This document shows positions 51,498 to 61,365 of a DNA stretch of 64,000 nucleotides, one piece after another. Within the stretch, counting starts at the first letter, position 1, and each line of letters starts with the position of its first letter. The stretch is from Chlorobiota bacterium (GTDB taxonomy: Bacteria; Bacteroidota; Ignavibacteria; OLB7): assembly GCA_028287785.1 (NCBI GenBank), contig JAQBOZ010000027.1, forward strand, positions 186,001 through 250,000. Reading direction: 5' to 3'. The notes beneath the pieces were generated by a model, which saw only the letters and a program-made list of their open reading frames with translations, had not been told where the DNA came from and searched no databases. The translations under genes were made by a program, and so were the position numbers.

Positions 51498-54400
51498 TTA
51501 CATCGCAAACCGTCCTTCCTCCACTTCCCGAACCTGACCCAATTCCGCGAGCGTCTCCAGCAATTCCGCCACACGTTTCTTTTGCGCCCCCTTGAAGCCA
51601 GTCGCCAGCTCGTCAGCAGTGGCCGCCGATTCAAAACCAGCTAGGGCGGTGCGCACTGCCTGTGCCTGTTCCTTCAAGGTTGATGGCCATGGAACCTTGG
51701 CAGTGGAGGAGGACTTCGGAGCTTTTGCTCCCTTCTTCGGCACTTTCGGTTGTGATGTAAGGCCCTCGATCTGCGGCTCGATGCCCGGGCTCCCCTTTGC
51801 TGCCTGAAACTCCGGACGAAGCCACCGGATGTTGCCAGCCTTTTCCTCACGGGCGCGTTCGGCGTTCAGCACTACCAGCCGTTCCAGGATTTCTTCATCG
51901 GTGAGAGAAGTGGGCCAGCCGTAGGCTGCAAAGACAGCGGTATCAAGTTCGTCGTGGATCTGCTTCAGGATAGTGACAAGGCCCTTCTCGTGGATCTTCT
52001 TCTCCTTCTCCGTAAGCGATTCGCCGGAGCGGAGCTTCTCCAGGACGTTGTACATCTCGGTGATCGTCAAGTCGGGATGCTCCGCCTGCTGGCGCTTGCG
52101 ATGAGCATCGAGTTGCTCGCCGAGATCGCGGATATGTTGCTTCTGGTCTGCGGTAGGGTCGGGGAATGGGAATGGATCGAAGCATGTCGATTTGCTGTAC
52201 ACGGGGTCATTGCCAACGCCGAGCCAGCCTCCTGCAGTTATAGCCCACGCAACATGTATCCGGCTCGACAGCACTCCGAGAAAGTACGCGTCATCGAGGG
52301 CAATGTTGACAAGTTTATTGTCAGGCAGAATTTCGGAATCGAGAAACATGAAGAAGCGATGCTTTGATGTTTCGACGGTAGCGATGTAGCGTTTTAAGTC
52401 TGTCAGCATTCGTCGAAGTTCAGGACGGGGTTTACCGAACAGCCACCATAATTTTGCATATGCTTCCGAATCTTTCGAACGATCTGCTTTAGCATCCCGT
52501 TCGGGCTTGACGCGATCGTATACCCATGGTAGATAGACGGATATTTAATGCGTGCTTCGTCTTCTTTTAACCCGTATAGGTCGATGACAAAGACATCTCT
52601 TGGTTGTGCTGTTAGATCACGTCCATTACGGTATAGACGGATTATGCTGCCGCTTGTAGCTTTGTACCCCAGATGTCTTCACTAGGTGAGACAATAAAAC
52701 CCGAACTGATTAACTGCATCCCTCGACTTGAAATCCCTGAATTCGCGAGCAGTGACTGTGCTTTATCTATGCTGATACCGAGCGACAGACTTGCGCTAAT
52801 TGTGCCATAATCCCCTTTATATATTGGAGTGTCTACTGTGGATTCCAGCCCGATTTTATCGGAGATGATTTCAAGGAACCCATCTTTTTGTCCTGCAGTT
52901 GCGACAGTTATTGAAATTCGAACATCCGCCCCATCGGTGGATTCTATCCATGGATGATCTGGAACCGTATATATGAGCGAAATCGGAGTTGTACTCTGAA
53001 GATGACGACTTAAAACTCGACGGTTATAAGTTTGTCGAAGGCTATTTGTAGAAATGAAGCCGAACTGAATGATTGAGCGTATCGCTGTCTGCTGAGCAGC
53101 GTGATCCCACCAATACATCACATAGTCGATGCTATCCGGCAAGTCTTTGTATATCCGTCTTAGTGTTTCGACATATCCCTCACCCAGGATGGAACGCATT
53201 ACCGAGCCCCCAATAAACGGCGGATTCCCCACGATATAATCTGCCTCCGGCCATTCCGCTTTTCTTGGGTTGACGTAGTTGTACACTGGCACCCGCGCCG
53301 CATCATCGGGCACTTCCTTTCCAGTCACCGGATGAACTTTCATCGTATGCCCGTCCCACCGCGTCACCGGCCTGCCGTCTGCATCCAGCACCGGTTCAAC
53401 GCTATCGTATGCAAGCACGGCATCACGGCATTCGATGTTCCTGAATTTCTTCAGCACCGGCTCCCGTGGCATCACCTGGCCGCGCGTGCGGAAGTGCCAT
53501 TGCAGGTAACCGATCCAGATCACGAGATCGGCGATTGCTGCGGCGCGTGGGTTCAGCTCGATGCCGAGCAACTGATGGGGATCGACGGTGTATCGTTCCT
53601 GGTCGAACTCAAGCACCTCACGACTCAAACCGGCGAGCGCTTCCAGGACTTCACCTTCCAGGCGTTTGAGGTGTTCGAGCGTCACGTAGAGAAAATTGCC
53701 GCTGCCGCAGGCGGGATCGAGCACGCGGATGGTGCAGAGCTTTCGATGAAACGCGAAAACCTCCTCGGCTGCTTCGTTTGGCTTCTTCGCGCCTTCAAGA
53801 GCGGTAGCGGCCACCTTCACTGCATCCCACTCCTCTCGCAGCGGCTCAATAATCGTCGGCAGCACCAGACGTTCAACATAGCTGCGTGGCGTAAAGTGGG
53901 CGCCCAGCTTGTGTCGTTCGCGCGGATCGAGCGCGCGTTCGAGGAGGGTGCCAAAGATTGCTGGCTCCACATCATGCCAGTCGGCGCGGGCGGCTTCGAT
54001 GAGGAGGTCAAGTTGCTGCCCGGTAAGATTAAGAGCGGTCGCGCTTTCAAAGAGACCGCCGTTGAAGCGGAGGACATTACGACGAATGATCTGTGAGAAC
54101 CCTCCGGCGGCCATGGTCGCCCAGAGCCCGCTCACCATCGGGGCGAAGTTGGGGAGTTCGGGGCCACGGAGCGACTCCAGAAGTTCGAGGAAGCCGCGAT
54201 CGGGGAGGAGGCCGATATCCTCGGCGAACATGGTGAAGATGGAGCGCATCAGGAAGGATGCGACATCGGCCGGCGCGTGTCCGCTCTGCTCAAGCGATTT
54301 TGCGAGGAGCGCGAGGCGATTTGCCACATCGCGGGTGACAGCGGCGCTGCGACGTGCCGGGTCGAGCGACATGGGATCGGCCCACACTGCGCGGAGCCAT

Positions 54401-54999
54401 TCCTGTTTTGCGGGATCTGCCAGCTCGTCGAGCATGATCCGGTTGGAGCGGGCATCGGGGAAGGGGACGTAATTCTTGCCGGAGCGGGAGAAATCGGAGT
54501 AGAGATCGAAGCTGTGGCCTACGTCGGTAACGATAATGAAGGGAGGATTACCCTCCTCCGGGGGAAGTGCGCGCACATAGCGTTCGGCTTGGGCGCGTGC
54601 GGCGAAGATTGCGGTATCCCATCCGCGCGTGCCGCGTCGGGCGGTGCCATGGCGGCGTTTGGCAGGTTTAGCGCCGAGGGATTTCGCTTCGATCGCATCA
54701 GGTCCGTCCTCTTCGTGGCTTCCCTGTTTAGCCACCAGCACGAAGCCGCCGCGCTTATACAGATCGATGTAGTTCGTGGTCGCCTGTCCTGTGGACTCGG
54801 TAAAGGTGATCGTCCGATCGATGACATAGGCATCACGTGCCGGAATGCCGCTCGCGGGATCGGGTCGTGCAACGCCAAGCTGATCACAGAGTTCGGAAAG
54901 GAAGAGCGCGTAGTTGGAACGTTCGGAAGCGCTTGAGCCTTTCCAGCGGGCGATGAAGTCGTCGATGGAGAGGACAGAGGGCGGTGTGGGATCAGGCAT
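51498..54999 (-). pseudogene. MmeI-like (type IIL/IIG) restriction-modification protein broken by two frameshifts
   Basis: From the ATG at 54999 a first frame gives 785 residues with methyltransferase motif I DPACGSG (428-434) and motif IV NPPF (592-595). It stops at 52642-52644. Shifting one base near 52660-52671 restores homologous text ([16 protein letters not shown] ... [10 protein letters not shown]). A second one-base shift near 52523-52529 restores [12 protein letters not shown] and runs through [16 protein letters not shown] to the stop at 51498. Both breaks lie in short G runs, so true mutation or assembly error are both possible. At 79-91 the nuclease motif of the family (D...ExK, from LYxRGCFVLEAKQ) reads FVLVAKQ, with Val in place of Glu. 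Expected role was DNA methylation and cleavage. Confidence 0.8.
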
Positions 55000-55434
55000 G
55001 GTCTGAGTGTATAGAGTACCGATTATGCTGCCGAAGATACGGTAAGGGGATGAGGTATGGCAATATGGCTGTAGGGCAGAAGATCGTTTCAGAAATCCAT
55101 GATGGAACTCTCTATCACATCATGATTTGAAGCCCCATCTCTGCGGTTCAAAAAATGTGTGAGACTCCTGAGATTGCGCCAAGGTTTGTGTAAGGACTGC
55201 GCTGCGTTTCGTGTCATAGGGGGGACCACGTTTCGTGTAAGCCATGCTCGATAAATGCACTGACCACGCGACCTCCGGCGGCAGCTTCAGATCCTCGATG
55301 CCCTGACGCTCGTTCTTGCCTCGTTTGAGTCATCTCTCTTCCGAGTCCGAAACCACGGGACCGCCAATGTTCTTCTCCCCGGTATCATCCAGGAGGAACC
55401 TGTTCCATAACCATTGTACGCATTTACGCAGCTC
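55000..55434. other. 435-bp gap with possible insertion-sequence remnants
   Basis: No gene is supported. The segment 55155-55255 has GTTTGTGTAAGG, TTTCGTGTCATAGGGGGG and TTTCGTGTAAGC in quick succession, a repeated TTTxGTGTxA core that resembles transposon ends. No transposase is present. It marks the transition from the acquired region to T9SS genes. Confidence 0.3.
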
Positions 55435-57159
55435 ATGGCGCTGAACAAACTACACGCATACGTTCTTTCCTTGGCACTATTGATGGGGAGCGTCGTTACC
55501 CATGCACAACCGGAGAGCCTAATCACGAAGAATCCCAATGGTCAGCTCCTGCACAGGATCTGGACATACTTTGGGTTAACTCCCGAGCAGCATAATGTGC
55601 GCGATGGCCGCGGCATAGGACGGACCGTTGCCTCTCTCGGCGATCTTGACGGAGATGGGCTCGGAGACTTTGCATTGTATCAGTCCGACGGCTGGCTTAT
55701 CTACTTTGGCAATGCAGGCACGATTGACACGATCCCTACTCAGACATGTGCGCCATTCGATTATCGACAGAAGCCGGTGGTCGGGAAGTTCTGGGGGGGT
55801 GCGAACAAGGGAATTGTGTTCAGTCAAGCCTTCCGAAACGATTCCGGATTTACGATGCAGCTGTATCATAGTACCGCCCGACGAATCGATACTGTACCGG
55901 CCGCTACGCTTAACACACGCACTACAACCCCTGGAATTATCGTACAGCCAACCGATATTCTTGCCGTCGATCTTGATGGTGATGGAGCTGATGAACTTCT
56001 TCTCCGATGCCCAAGCGTCCAGCGCGAGGGAAAAGGCTATGAGCATGCGGAGATATGGATTTACAAGGGAGGCCCCACGTTCACGCTCGATACGCCTACG
56101 GTCGTTCTCCACGATGCCGATAGTGCTGGAAGATGGTACGGTGAACAAATGGTCGTCGGCAATTTTGATAACGATGGCCGGCCCGACATCATTGTGCACG
56201 AGGATCCCGACTATCCCGACGGAACTGACCTGGATACTCCCTCATTGAACTTCTGGTTCAGCAAACCCGGTTCTCCGTGGACATGGGGTACTCCAGACCG
56301 GACCGTGCCAATACGATCGACCGGCAAAAGGCATCTGGAAGCATTGGATGTTGATGGAGATGGTCTACTGGATCTCGCCATGCCGTCTACCCTTCACAAC
56401 GACGGGGTGATGATGTTCACGACATCAGGAGGAAAAAGCTATCGTACCCGCCTGCTTGATACAAGCGATGTCGAGGCTTCCTACATATGCGCTGTCACGC
56501 ATAATCGGTCGGACGGGACCGAGTCAGAAATTCGCCACTTTGGATATCTGAATGACCAAACGCGGCGCTATGCCATGCTTGGGCTTGCCTGGGGAGGTTC
56601 AGGTGGGTGGGAGATTACACTCTTTGGGCTTGGCGGAGGCCCGCATGGCCCCGATTCCCTCTACGAATGCTACTATCGAGCACGATATGATTCAATGTTT
56701 ACAGGTTCGGGTATATCGACGTATGAGGCTATAGGAGGGACTGCCGCGATTGGTGATGTCAACGGGGATGGCTGGGATGATCTCCTGTGCGGTGATGGGG
56801 CGTATCACACAAATTGGGGGGGATCAGGTATTGCCTATATCCTCGCTGGCGGGCCGGATATTCCGTCGGCGGGTGTGAATGTGATTGCTGGAGAAGGATA
56901 CGCTTCCGCGATCAGTGTGTGGCCGAATCCCGCTCGGGAGGCTCTCCATGTCGCATGGCGGGGAGACCTGAAACGGATGCCGGAGCGGTTTACCGTTTAT
57001 GATGTCGATGGGCATAAGGTTGCGTCGGGCGCCGTCGAGTCGTGGAGGGGAGAAGCTGTATGGCAATGTGCGGGGATTGCGAATGCCACGTATCTGGTAA
57101 CCATCCATGACCATGACGGTAATGTGATCGCAACGGCAAAGGTTCTCAAGCAGCAATAG
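55435..57159 (+). CDS. Secreted FG-GAP-repeat protein with T9SS sorting domain
   Basis: 574 residues from the ATG at 55435 (MALNKLHAYVL). A signal peptide ends VTHAQ near residue 25. FG-GAP/integrin-like calcium-binding repeats are seen as LGDLDGDGLGDFAL, VDLDGDGADELLL, GNFDNDGRPDIIV, LDVDGDGLLDLAM and GDVNGDGWDDLLC, giving a propeller of about seven blades. The C-terminus is a T9SS type A domain (ISVWPNPAREALHV ... ANATYLVTIHD ... AKVLKQQ). Surface or secreted protein; ligand unknown. Confidence 0.9.
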   Translation: MALNKLHAYVLSLALLMGSVVTHAQPESLITKNPNGQLLHRIWTYFGLTPEQHNVRDGRGIGRTVASLGDLDGDGLGDFALYQSDGWLIYFGNAGTIDTIPTQTCAPFDYRQKPVVGKFWGGANKGIVFSQAFRNDSGFTMQLYHSTARRIDTVPAATLNTRTTTPGIIVQPTDILAVDLDGDGADELLLRCPSVQREGKGYEHAEIWIYKGGPTFTLDTPTVVLHDADSAGRWYGEQMVVGNFDNDGRPDIIVHEDPDYPDGTDLDTPSLNFWFSKPGSPWTWGTPDRTVPIRSTGKRHLEALDVDGDGLLDLAMPSTLHNDGVMMFTTSGGKSYRTRLLDTSDVEASYICAVTHNRSDGTESEIRHFGYLNDQTRRYAMLGLAWGGSGGWEITLFGLGGGPHGPDSLYECYYRARYDSMFTGSGISTYEAIGGTAAIGDVNGDGWDDLLCGDGAYHTNWGGSGIAYILAGGPDIPSAGVNVIAGEGYASAISVWPNPAREALHVAWRGDLKRMPERFTVYDVDGHKVASGAVESWRGEAVWQCAGIANATYLVTIHDHDGNVIATAKVLKQQ

Positions 57160-57711
57160 AACTTTGCCCATCTTGGTTAGCCTGGAGCACCTGAGATGGG
57201 ATTATTCAGACACACGGCGCAGCACGACGGCATGCGGTGGGGCTGCGCCGACGCATATTGAACGACCTGAAGGTTTAGTTAGTGGACCCTGTCGGCGAAT
57301 GAATGCATGCTCCTGGCGGTGGAGGCAATCGGCGCACTCTCCTTCCATGCTGTCGAGCGAACGCTCGACGGCCCAGGCCACGATCCTGCTTCTCCTTCCT
57401 GGCACATGCCGATCCCGTACTGCAACCACGGTTCGGGAGGAGGATTCAAGTATGGCAGGAAGAGACGCGAGGGCAGAACACATTTTCCGATTCGGTGCCT
57501 TTCTACCGCCGCCACGACCGCATCGGACTACCGTTGCACGGTCGTACTGGTCGTCCGGAATCATTGCCGCGCATGGGGACGAATATCGTCGAGCGAACGC
57601 TGGATTGCAGTGATCTGGATTGCTAACATTGCTCCAGTTCGTGTGTTAGCGCATTGTCGGAAGACTTCGTTCACTCTCCGTTCGGCATCCGATTCACAAA
57701 CCGAGATTCTC
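57160..57711 (+). pseudogene. Degenerate copy of imuB/DUF6504-like fragment (copy 1)
   Basis: Positions about 57184-57231 (GAGATGGGATTATTC, GCACGACGGCATGC) align with about 60467-60511 (GAGTTGGGATTACC, GCACGACGGCATCC). Positions about 57590-57620 (TCGAGCGAACGCTGGATTGC) align with about 60563-60585 (TCGAGCGAATCGTAGATTGC). Between them are some 350 bp unmatched in the second copy. All frames are broken, so this is a relic. No other gene is seen in the gap. Confidence 0.45.
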
Positions 57712-60396
57712 ATGCACATGGTCCAGCGCCAATGCAGCTTCACCCACACGTTCCTCATTACTCTTCTTGCCATTCTCCTCAGTCCGTACTTGTCGGCGCA
57801 GGTCATCCGATTGTCCTCCGATCCGATGCAACGCATTCTCCCCGATGATGTTCAGCTTCAGGCGGCTGCCCGATGTGGTAACATTACACTTGTGGTCTGG
57901 GGAAGTACGGTTACCGGCGACGCTGGCGAGCCGGTCAACGCGCTCTACATGCAGCTTGTCCGTGATACAACACCACTGGAAAAGCCGATGGTTCTGACAT
58001 CGGGCAGTGCTCATCCATTCGGCATGCTGACCGTGCGGAACATGGGCTCCCGCTTTCTGGTCTGCTGGAATGATCGGCGCTCGGACTCCGGGGTGTACTA
58101 CCGCATTGTCGATACGATCGGAACGAGCAGCCCGGAACGGATGCTGACGGCAACATGGATGCAGGGGATCGGCATCGTTCCCATCAGGGCTGATGCTAAT
58201 GCTATGCTCTTGTGGAGTGACAGCGCCGGAACGACATCATGCGTGGTGGATAGTCTGGGGATGATCCTGGAAGCTCCGCATCGATACTCCACCTGGAATA
58301 TTTACGGCTACCTCTACCCGAACGGCTATCCGGGATATACGGTGCTCGATATCGGCAGGGCGGGACCTTTTGTCTTTGGCCCGAATGGCCGTGAGTATCG
58401 TCTGGCAACCTCATCGTACGCGAAGTTCTACATCCCGTACTTCCTGGCAAACGATGGCACTGTCGCAACGATCATCAACGATATGATAAGGGAGTATCGC
58501 TCCGTATTCGATAGCGTTCCCTACCGAACGGTCATCGCTACCGTTCCCGAGGAACTCGTTAAACGGAGTGAACTGGTCTTTCGTGACAGTAGCGGTGCGC
58601 TGTACATAACGGCAAATGATGCTTGTACACCGAACTATATCTTCAACGAGACGGAGTTCAATTTGTATGTCCACTCAATCAGAGAGACATCGCCAGGTAT
58701 ATTCGGCAAGGCACAGCCCTTTTATTCTCTGATGTTCTTCTTTACCGCACGAGGATGTTGTCAGCCGAAGCTCGTATGCGACAGGATGCAGCTTAAGCGA
58801 GGGATCGGTAATTCCTATCGTGCAACGGTTTACCTCACGGGGCGAGTTAACTGCACATGCCAGGGCTCTGGAGAGTTCCCCTATCAGGATACAATCGAGT
58901 ACTCTATTGTATCCAAAGCAAAAGGACCTGTCATGGATACTCAGCCATCGACATATCAGACTCAGGTAATTACGAGCGATCTTCCTGTACGCCGCCTCTT
59001 CAGCAAGTCCGGGAGTATAGTCGATCTGGCCATTAATGAATATCACATCATCCTGACCGCTCCCGCAGCCCGTAGTGGAGTGAATGTCCCGGAGACGGCG
59101 CCGGCAATGATGACTATCGGTGGGACCGTCGTGGTGGGATGGATGTCATGGGGATTGGATTCAACGGTTGCCCTTGGCCGTTGGCGGAATGGAGCGGACA
59201 TCCCTGTTCAGCCGCTTCCACCACTTCCAATGAATGCCGCCGATAATCCGAGTCCCAGCCGCCAGACCTATGCACTGGAATGCAGTAACAACACCGCCAC
59301 CCTTAGCGCGCTGTCACCTCGGGCTGATTCGGCAAAGCACACGTGGCAGCAATACACATTCTGGTCACCCACAATCGACGGATGGAAGGAATCGATATCG
59401 GTAGTGGAAACCAATCCGGCCCTGGCGCTGCAACGCATCTCATCCGCCCGCGTGCCGCATGGAAGCCATACGATGGTAACCGTCGGCTCCAAACGCGCTG
59501 ATGGTGGCTATCCCCGCATTCATCGCGCAATAATTGATTCAACGGGAACACTCATCAACATTATACACAGCTCCCCTGTCCCGGCCGGATACACGGTGTT
59601 CCTTCCCACAAGCGATGATGAATATCTGACGATTGATTCACACGGCATCAATCATTTTAACCGAGATTCCCTGGTGTCGTATGCCGGCGCCGGATATCCG
59701 AATTATTACCCTCCGGTCTATATAGGGCTTCCAGGAACGGAATTCCTGATGGCCTATTTCGAGAAGAACAGACTCCGTCTTGCCCGGTTCTCGTCGCTAA
59801 ACGATACTCTCAATTCCTACCAATCGAATCTGATCTATCCAACGTCCACTGCCATCGTTGCCCTTGAGAACCCTCTGGATTCCGGCATCGTCGTGCTCTA
59901 CACGGATCGTTCCGGTGTCCGCCTGAGTGCATTTGACAGGTTCCTGAACCCTCTTCAGGAGGATGTTCTGGTGTCCGGGGATCACACCAGCGTCGCCCAT
60001 CCGGTCGCCTCCTTCAATGGCGATTCCATCTATATAGCATGGGAAGACAACCAGACCGGGAGCCCCGACATCTACGGTCGTGTGATGTACTTGCGAACCA
60101 AGAGTCCCGCAAGCGCAGTGGAGGCTCCCGACGGGCGTGCGGAGGAGTCGGGCATTGTTTCGATTGCTCCAAACCCCGCGTCATCGTCCATCACGGTAAC
60201 CCTCTCCCCACGTCATGAGGAGCAGGCAACCGTAGAACTTTTGGACGTATGCGGCAGAGTGCGGCTACGCCGATCAATATCGGCCGAAGATCGGACGGTT
60301 GTCCTGAATACCTCAGCGCTTCCAAGCGGAATCTATCTCGCTCGATTGAGATCACAGGTTGCAGTACGTACTTGGGCTGTTCGTATCGTAAAGTAG
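57712..60396 (+). CDS. Large secreted protein with T9SS sorting domain
   Basis: 894 residues from ATGs at 57712 or 57718. The frame is open further upstream to 57307, but that part lies in the decayed repeat and has no signal-like sequence. A signal peptide ends YLSAQ near residue 31. The body is beta-rich with repeated sequence patterns such as ITLVVWGSTVTGDAG and SIYIAWEDNQTGSPDIYG, as in sialidase-like or 'WxxxRSGxxDIY' propeller proteins. CxxxC clusters near 340-390 (CTCQGSG) are unusual. The end is a T9SS domain (VSIAPNPASSSITVTL ... LPSGIYLARL ... WAVRIVK). Enzyme activity cannot be inferred. Confidence 0.88.
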   Translation: MHMVQRQCSFTHTFLITLLAILLSPYLSAQVIRLSSDPMQRILPDDVQLQAAARCGNITLVVWGSTVTGDAGEPVNALYMQLVRDTTPLEKPMVLTSGSAHPFGMLTVRNMGSRFLVCWNDRRSDSGVYYRIVDTIGTSSPERMLTATWMQGIGIVPIRADANAMLLWSDSAGTTSCVVDSLGMILEAPHRYSTWNIYGYLYPNGYPGYTVLDIGRAGPFVFGPNGREYRLATSSYAKFYIPYFLANDGTVATIINDMIREYRSVFDSVPYRTVIATVPEELVKRSELVFRDSSGALYITANDACTPNYIFNETEFNLYVHSIRETSPGIFGKAQPFYSLMFFFTARGCCQPKLVCDRMQLKRGIGNSYRATVYLTGRVNCTCQGSGEFPYQDTIEYSIVSKAKGPVMDTQPSTYQTQVITSDLPVRRLFSKSGSIVDLAINEYHIILTAPAARSGVNVPETAPAMMTIGGTVVVGWMSWGLDSTVALGRWRNGADIPVQPLPPLPMNAADNPSPSRQTYALECSNNTATLSALSPRADSAKHTWQQYTFWSPTIDGWKESISVVETNPALALQRISSARVPHGSHTMVTVGSKRADGGYPRIHRAIIDSTGTLINIIHSSPVPAGYTVFLPTSDDEYLTIDSHGINHFNRDSLVSYAGAGYPNYYPPVYIGLPGTEFLMAYFEKNRLRLARFSSLNDTLNSYQSNLIYPTSTAIVALENPLDSGIVVLYTDRSGVRLSAFDRFLNPLQEDVLVSGDHTSVAHPVASFNGDSIYIAWEDNQTGSPDIYGRVMYLRTKSPASAVEAPDGRAEESGIVSIAPNPASSSITVTLSPRHEEQATVELLDVCGRVRLRRSISAEDRTVVLNTSALPSGIYLARLRSQVAVRTWAVRIVK

Positions 60397-60419
60397 CGGT
60401 AGCAAGCTTGCCGTACCGA

Positions 60420-60713
60420 TCACGCGTACAATGTCCCGCTCTTCCCCGCACTTGTCGCGCTGGAGCGCTTGAGTTGGGATTACCAGATCCACGGCGCGGC
60501 ACGACGGCATCCAATCGGGCTCATACCGCGCGTACGGATACGGTGGCGCAACCGGGAGCATGTCATCGAGCGAATCGTAGATTGCTGGATATGGCAGGCG
60601 GAGTGGTGGGAAAATTCGAGAAGCGGTACTACATGCGGGTGCTCACCGATCACGGGATGCTGGAGATATTCGGCTGTGACGGGGAATGGGTACTCTCACA
60701 GCAGGGGGATTAA
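60420..60713 (+). pseudogene. DUF6504/ImuB C-terminal relic (copy 2)
   Basis: One frame reads RVRIRWRNREHVIERIVD then CWIWQAEWWE. After a one-base shift at about 60609-60613 a second frame reads KFEKRYYMRVLTDHGMLEIF and ends EWVLSQQGD before a stop at 60713. Joined, these match the DUF6504-like module associated with ImuB and DnaE2 (WR...RV.D.W...EWW...YYRV.T..G..EI). The dnaE2-like relic follows 360 bp later, as in real imuB-dnaE2 operons. It is certainly non-functional. Confidence 0.65.
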
Positions 60714-60865
60714 TCGTTTCATCCGGCCGCGCACCCCCGTGTATTTCCAATAATTCCGTGGATGCGCGTAATTAATCACGAAACATCGGTAAGATGAAGG
60801 GAAAAACCCCAAAAATAAATCAAAAATGAATTTCTCGTATGAGGCGCGATTTATCAATGTCGGCA

Positions 60866-60951
60866 AATAACGGCAGATGCAGGATAAAATAACGGTAGAT
60901 GCGGGGTAAAATAACGGCGGATGCAACGAAACATAGCGATGGATGCACGAG
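60866..60951. repeat. Four tandem repeats of 21-22 bp
   Basis: Units at 60866-60887, 60888-60909, 60910-60930 and 60931-60951 share AATAACGG-x-x-GATGC followed by a variable half. The consensus is kept best in the first three. The unit equals two helical turns. The surrounding segment (60714-61065) is AT-rich compared with the window and holds no gene. Confidence 0.7.
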
Positions 60952-61072
60952 AGTTTTCGGGAGTGCAACAAGCTTTATGTAACTCCAAGAGAAGGGAGGA
61001 ACAACTATTTCAGAGTACTCCATCGTTCCGGCAGGACGTGACCAACGTGCCGGTAAAGTTCGACAATTCATG

Positions 61073-61330
61073 TACCTGAATCTCTATACCCGGAGCTGGT
61101 TCTCCTTCCTGCACGGCAGATCCATACCGGCGAACATCCCCCGTGCTGCTGGCGCAATCAGCCGATGGCTATGGGAATCTTTGCCGCATCGTGTCGGCCG
61201 CACAGGGGCATCGCGCGAGGAGCCGTCAACCGCGATCGAGACTCTTGCCGCCGATCTTATCTGCCTGACCAGTGGCGGGAACGACGCTGTTGTGCTGATG
61301 CCGATGCGTGGCTCTCCTCGTACTCATGAA
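61073..61330 (+). pseudogene. dnaE2 (error-prone polymerase) PHP-domain relic
   Basis: The frame beginning MYLNLYTRSWFSFLHGRSIP matches the start of DnaE2-type polymerases (Y.ELH..S.FSFL.G.S.P...RAA). In a second frame at about 61163-61205 DGYGNLCRIVSAAQGH matches the conserved EGYxNLCRLxxAAH. Back in the first frame, LAADLICLTSGG matches the DLICLTGG segment. About 60-80 residues are missing between the first two, and frames are shifted, so it is a decayed fragment. It lies after the DUF6504-like relic, in the normal operon order. Confidence 0.7.
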
Positions 61331-61365
61331 AGGTGCCCCGCGACAAAACATCTAGATAACAGACT

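Noticed and set aside
57307-57711. N-terminal extension of the T9SS protein
   Set aside because: It lies in the decayed repeat, and a good signal peptide begins only at 57712.
60866-60951. CRISPR array
   Set aside because: Units are directly adjacent with no spacers between them, and no cas genes are present.
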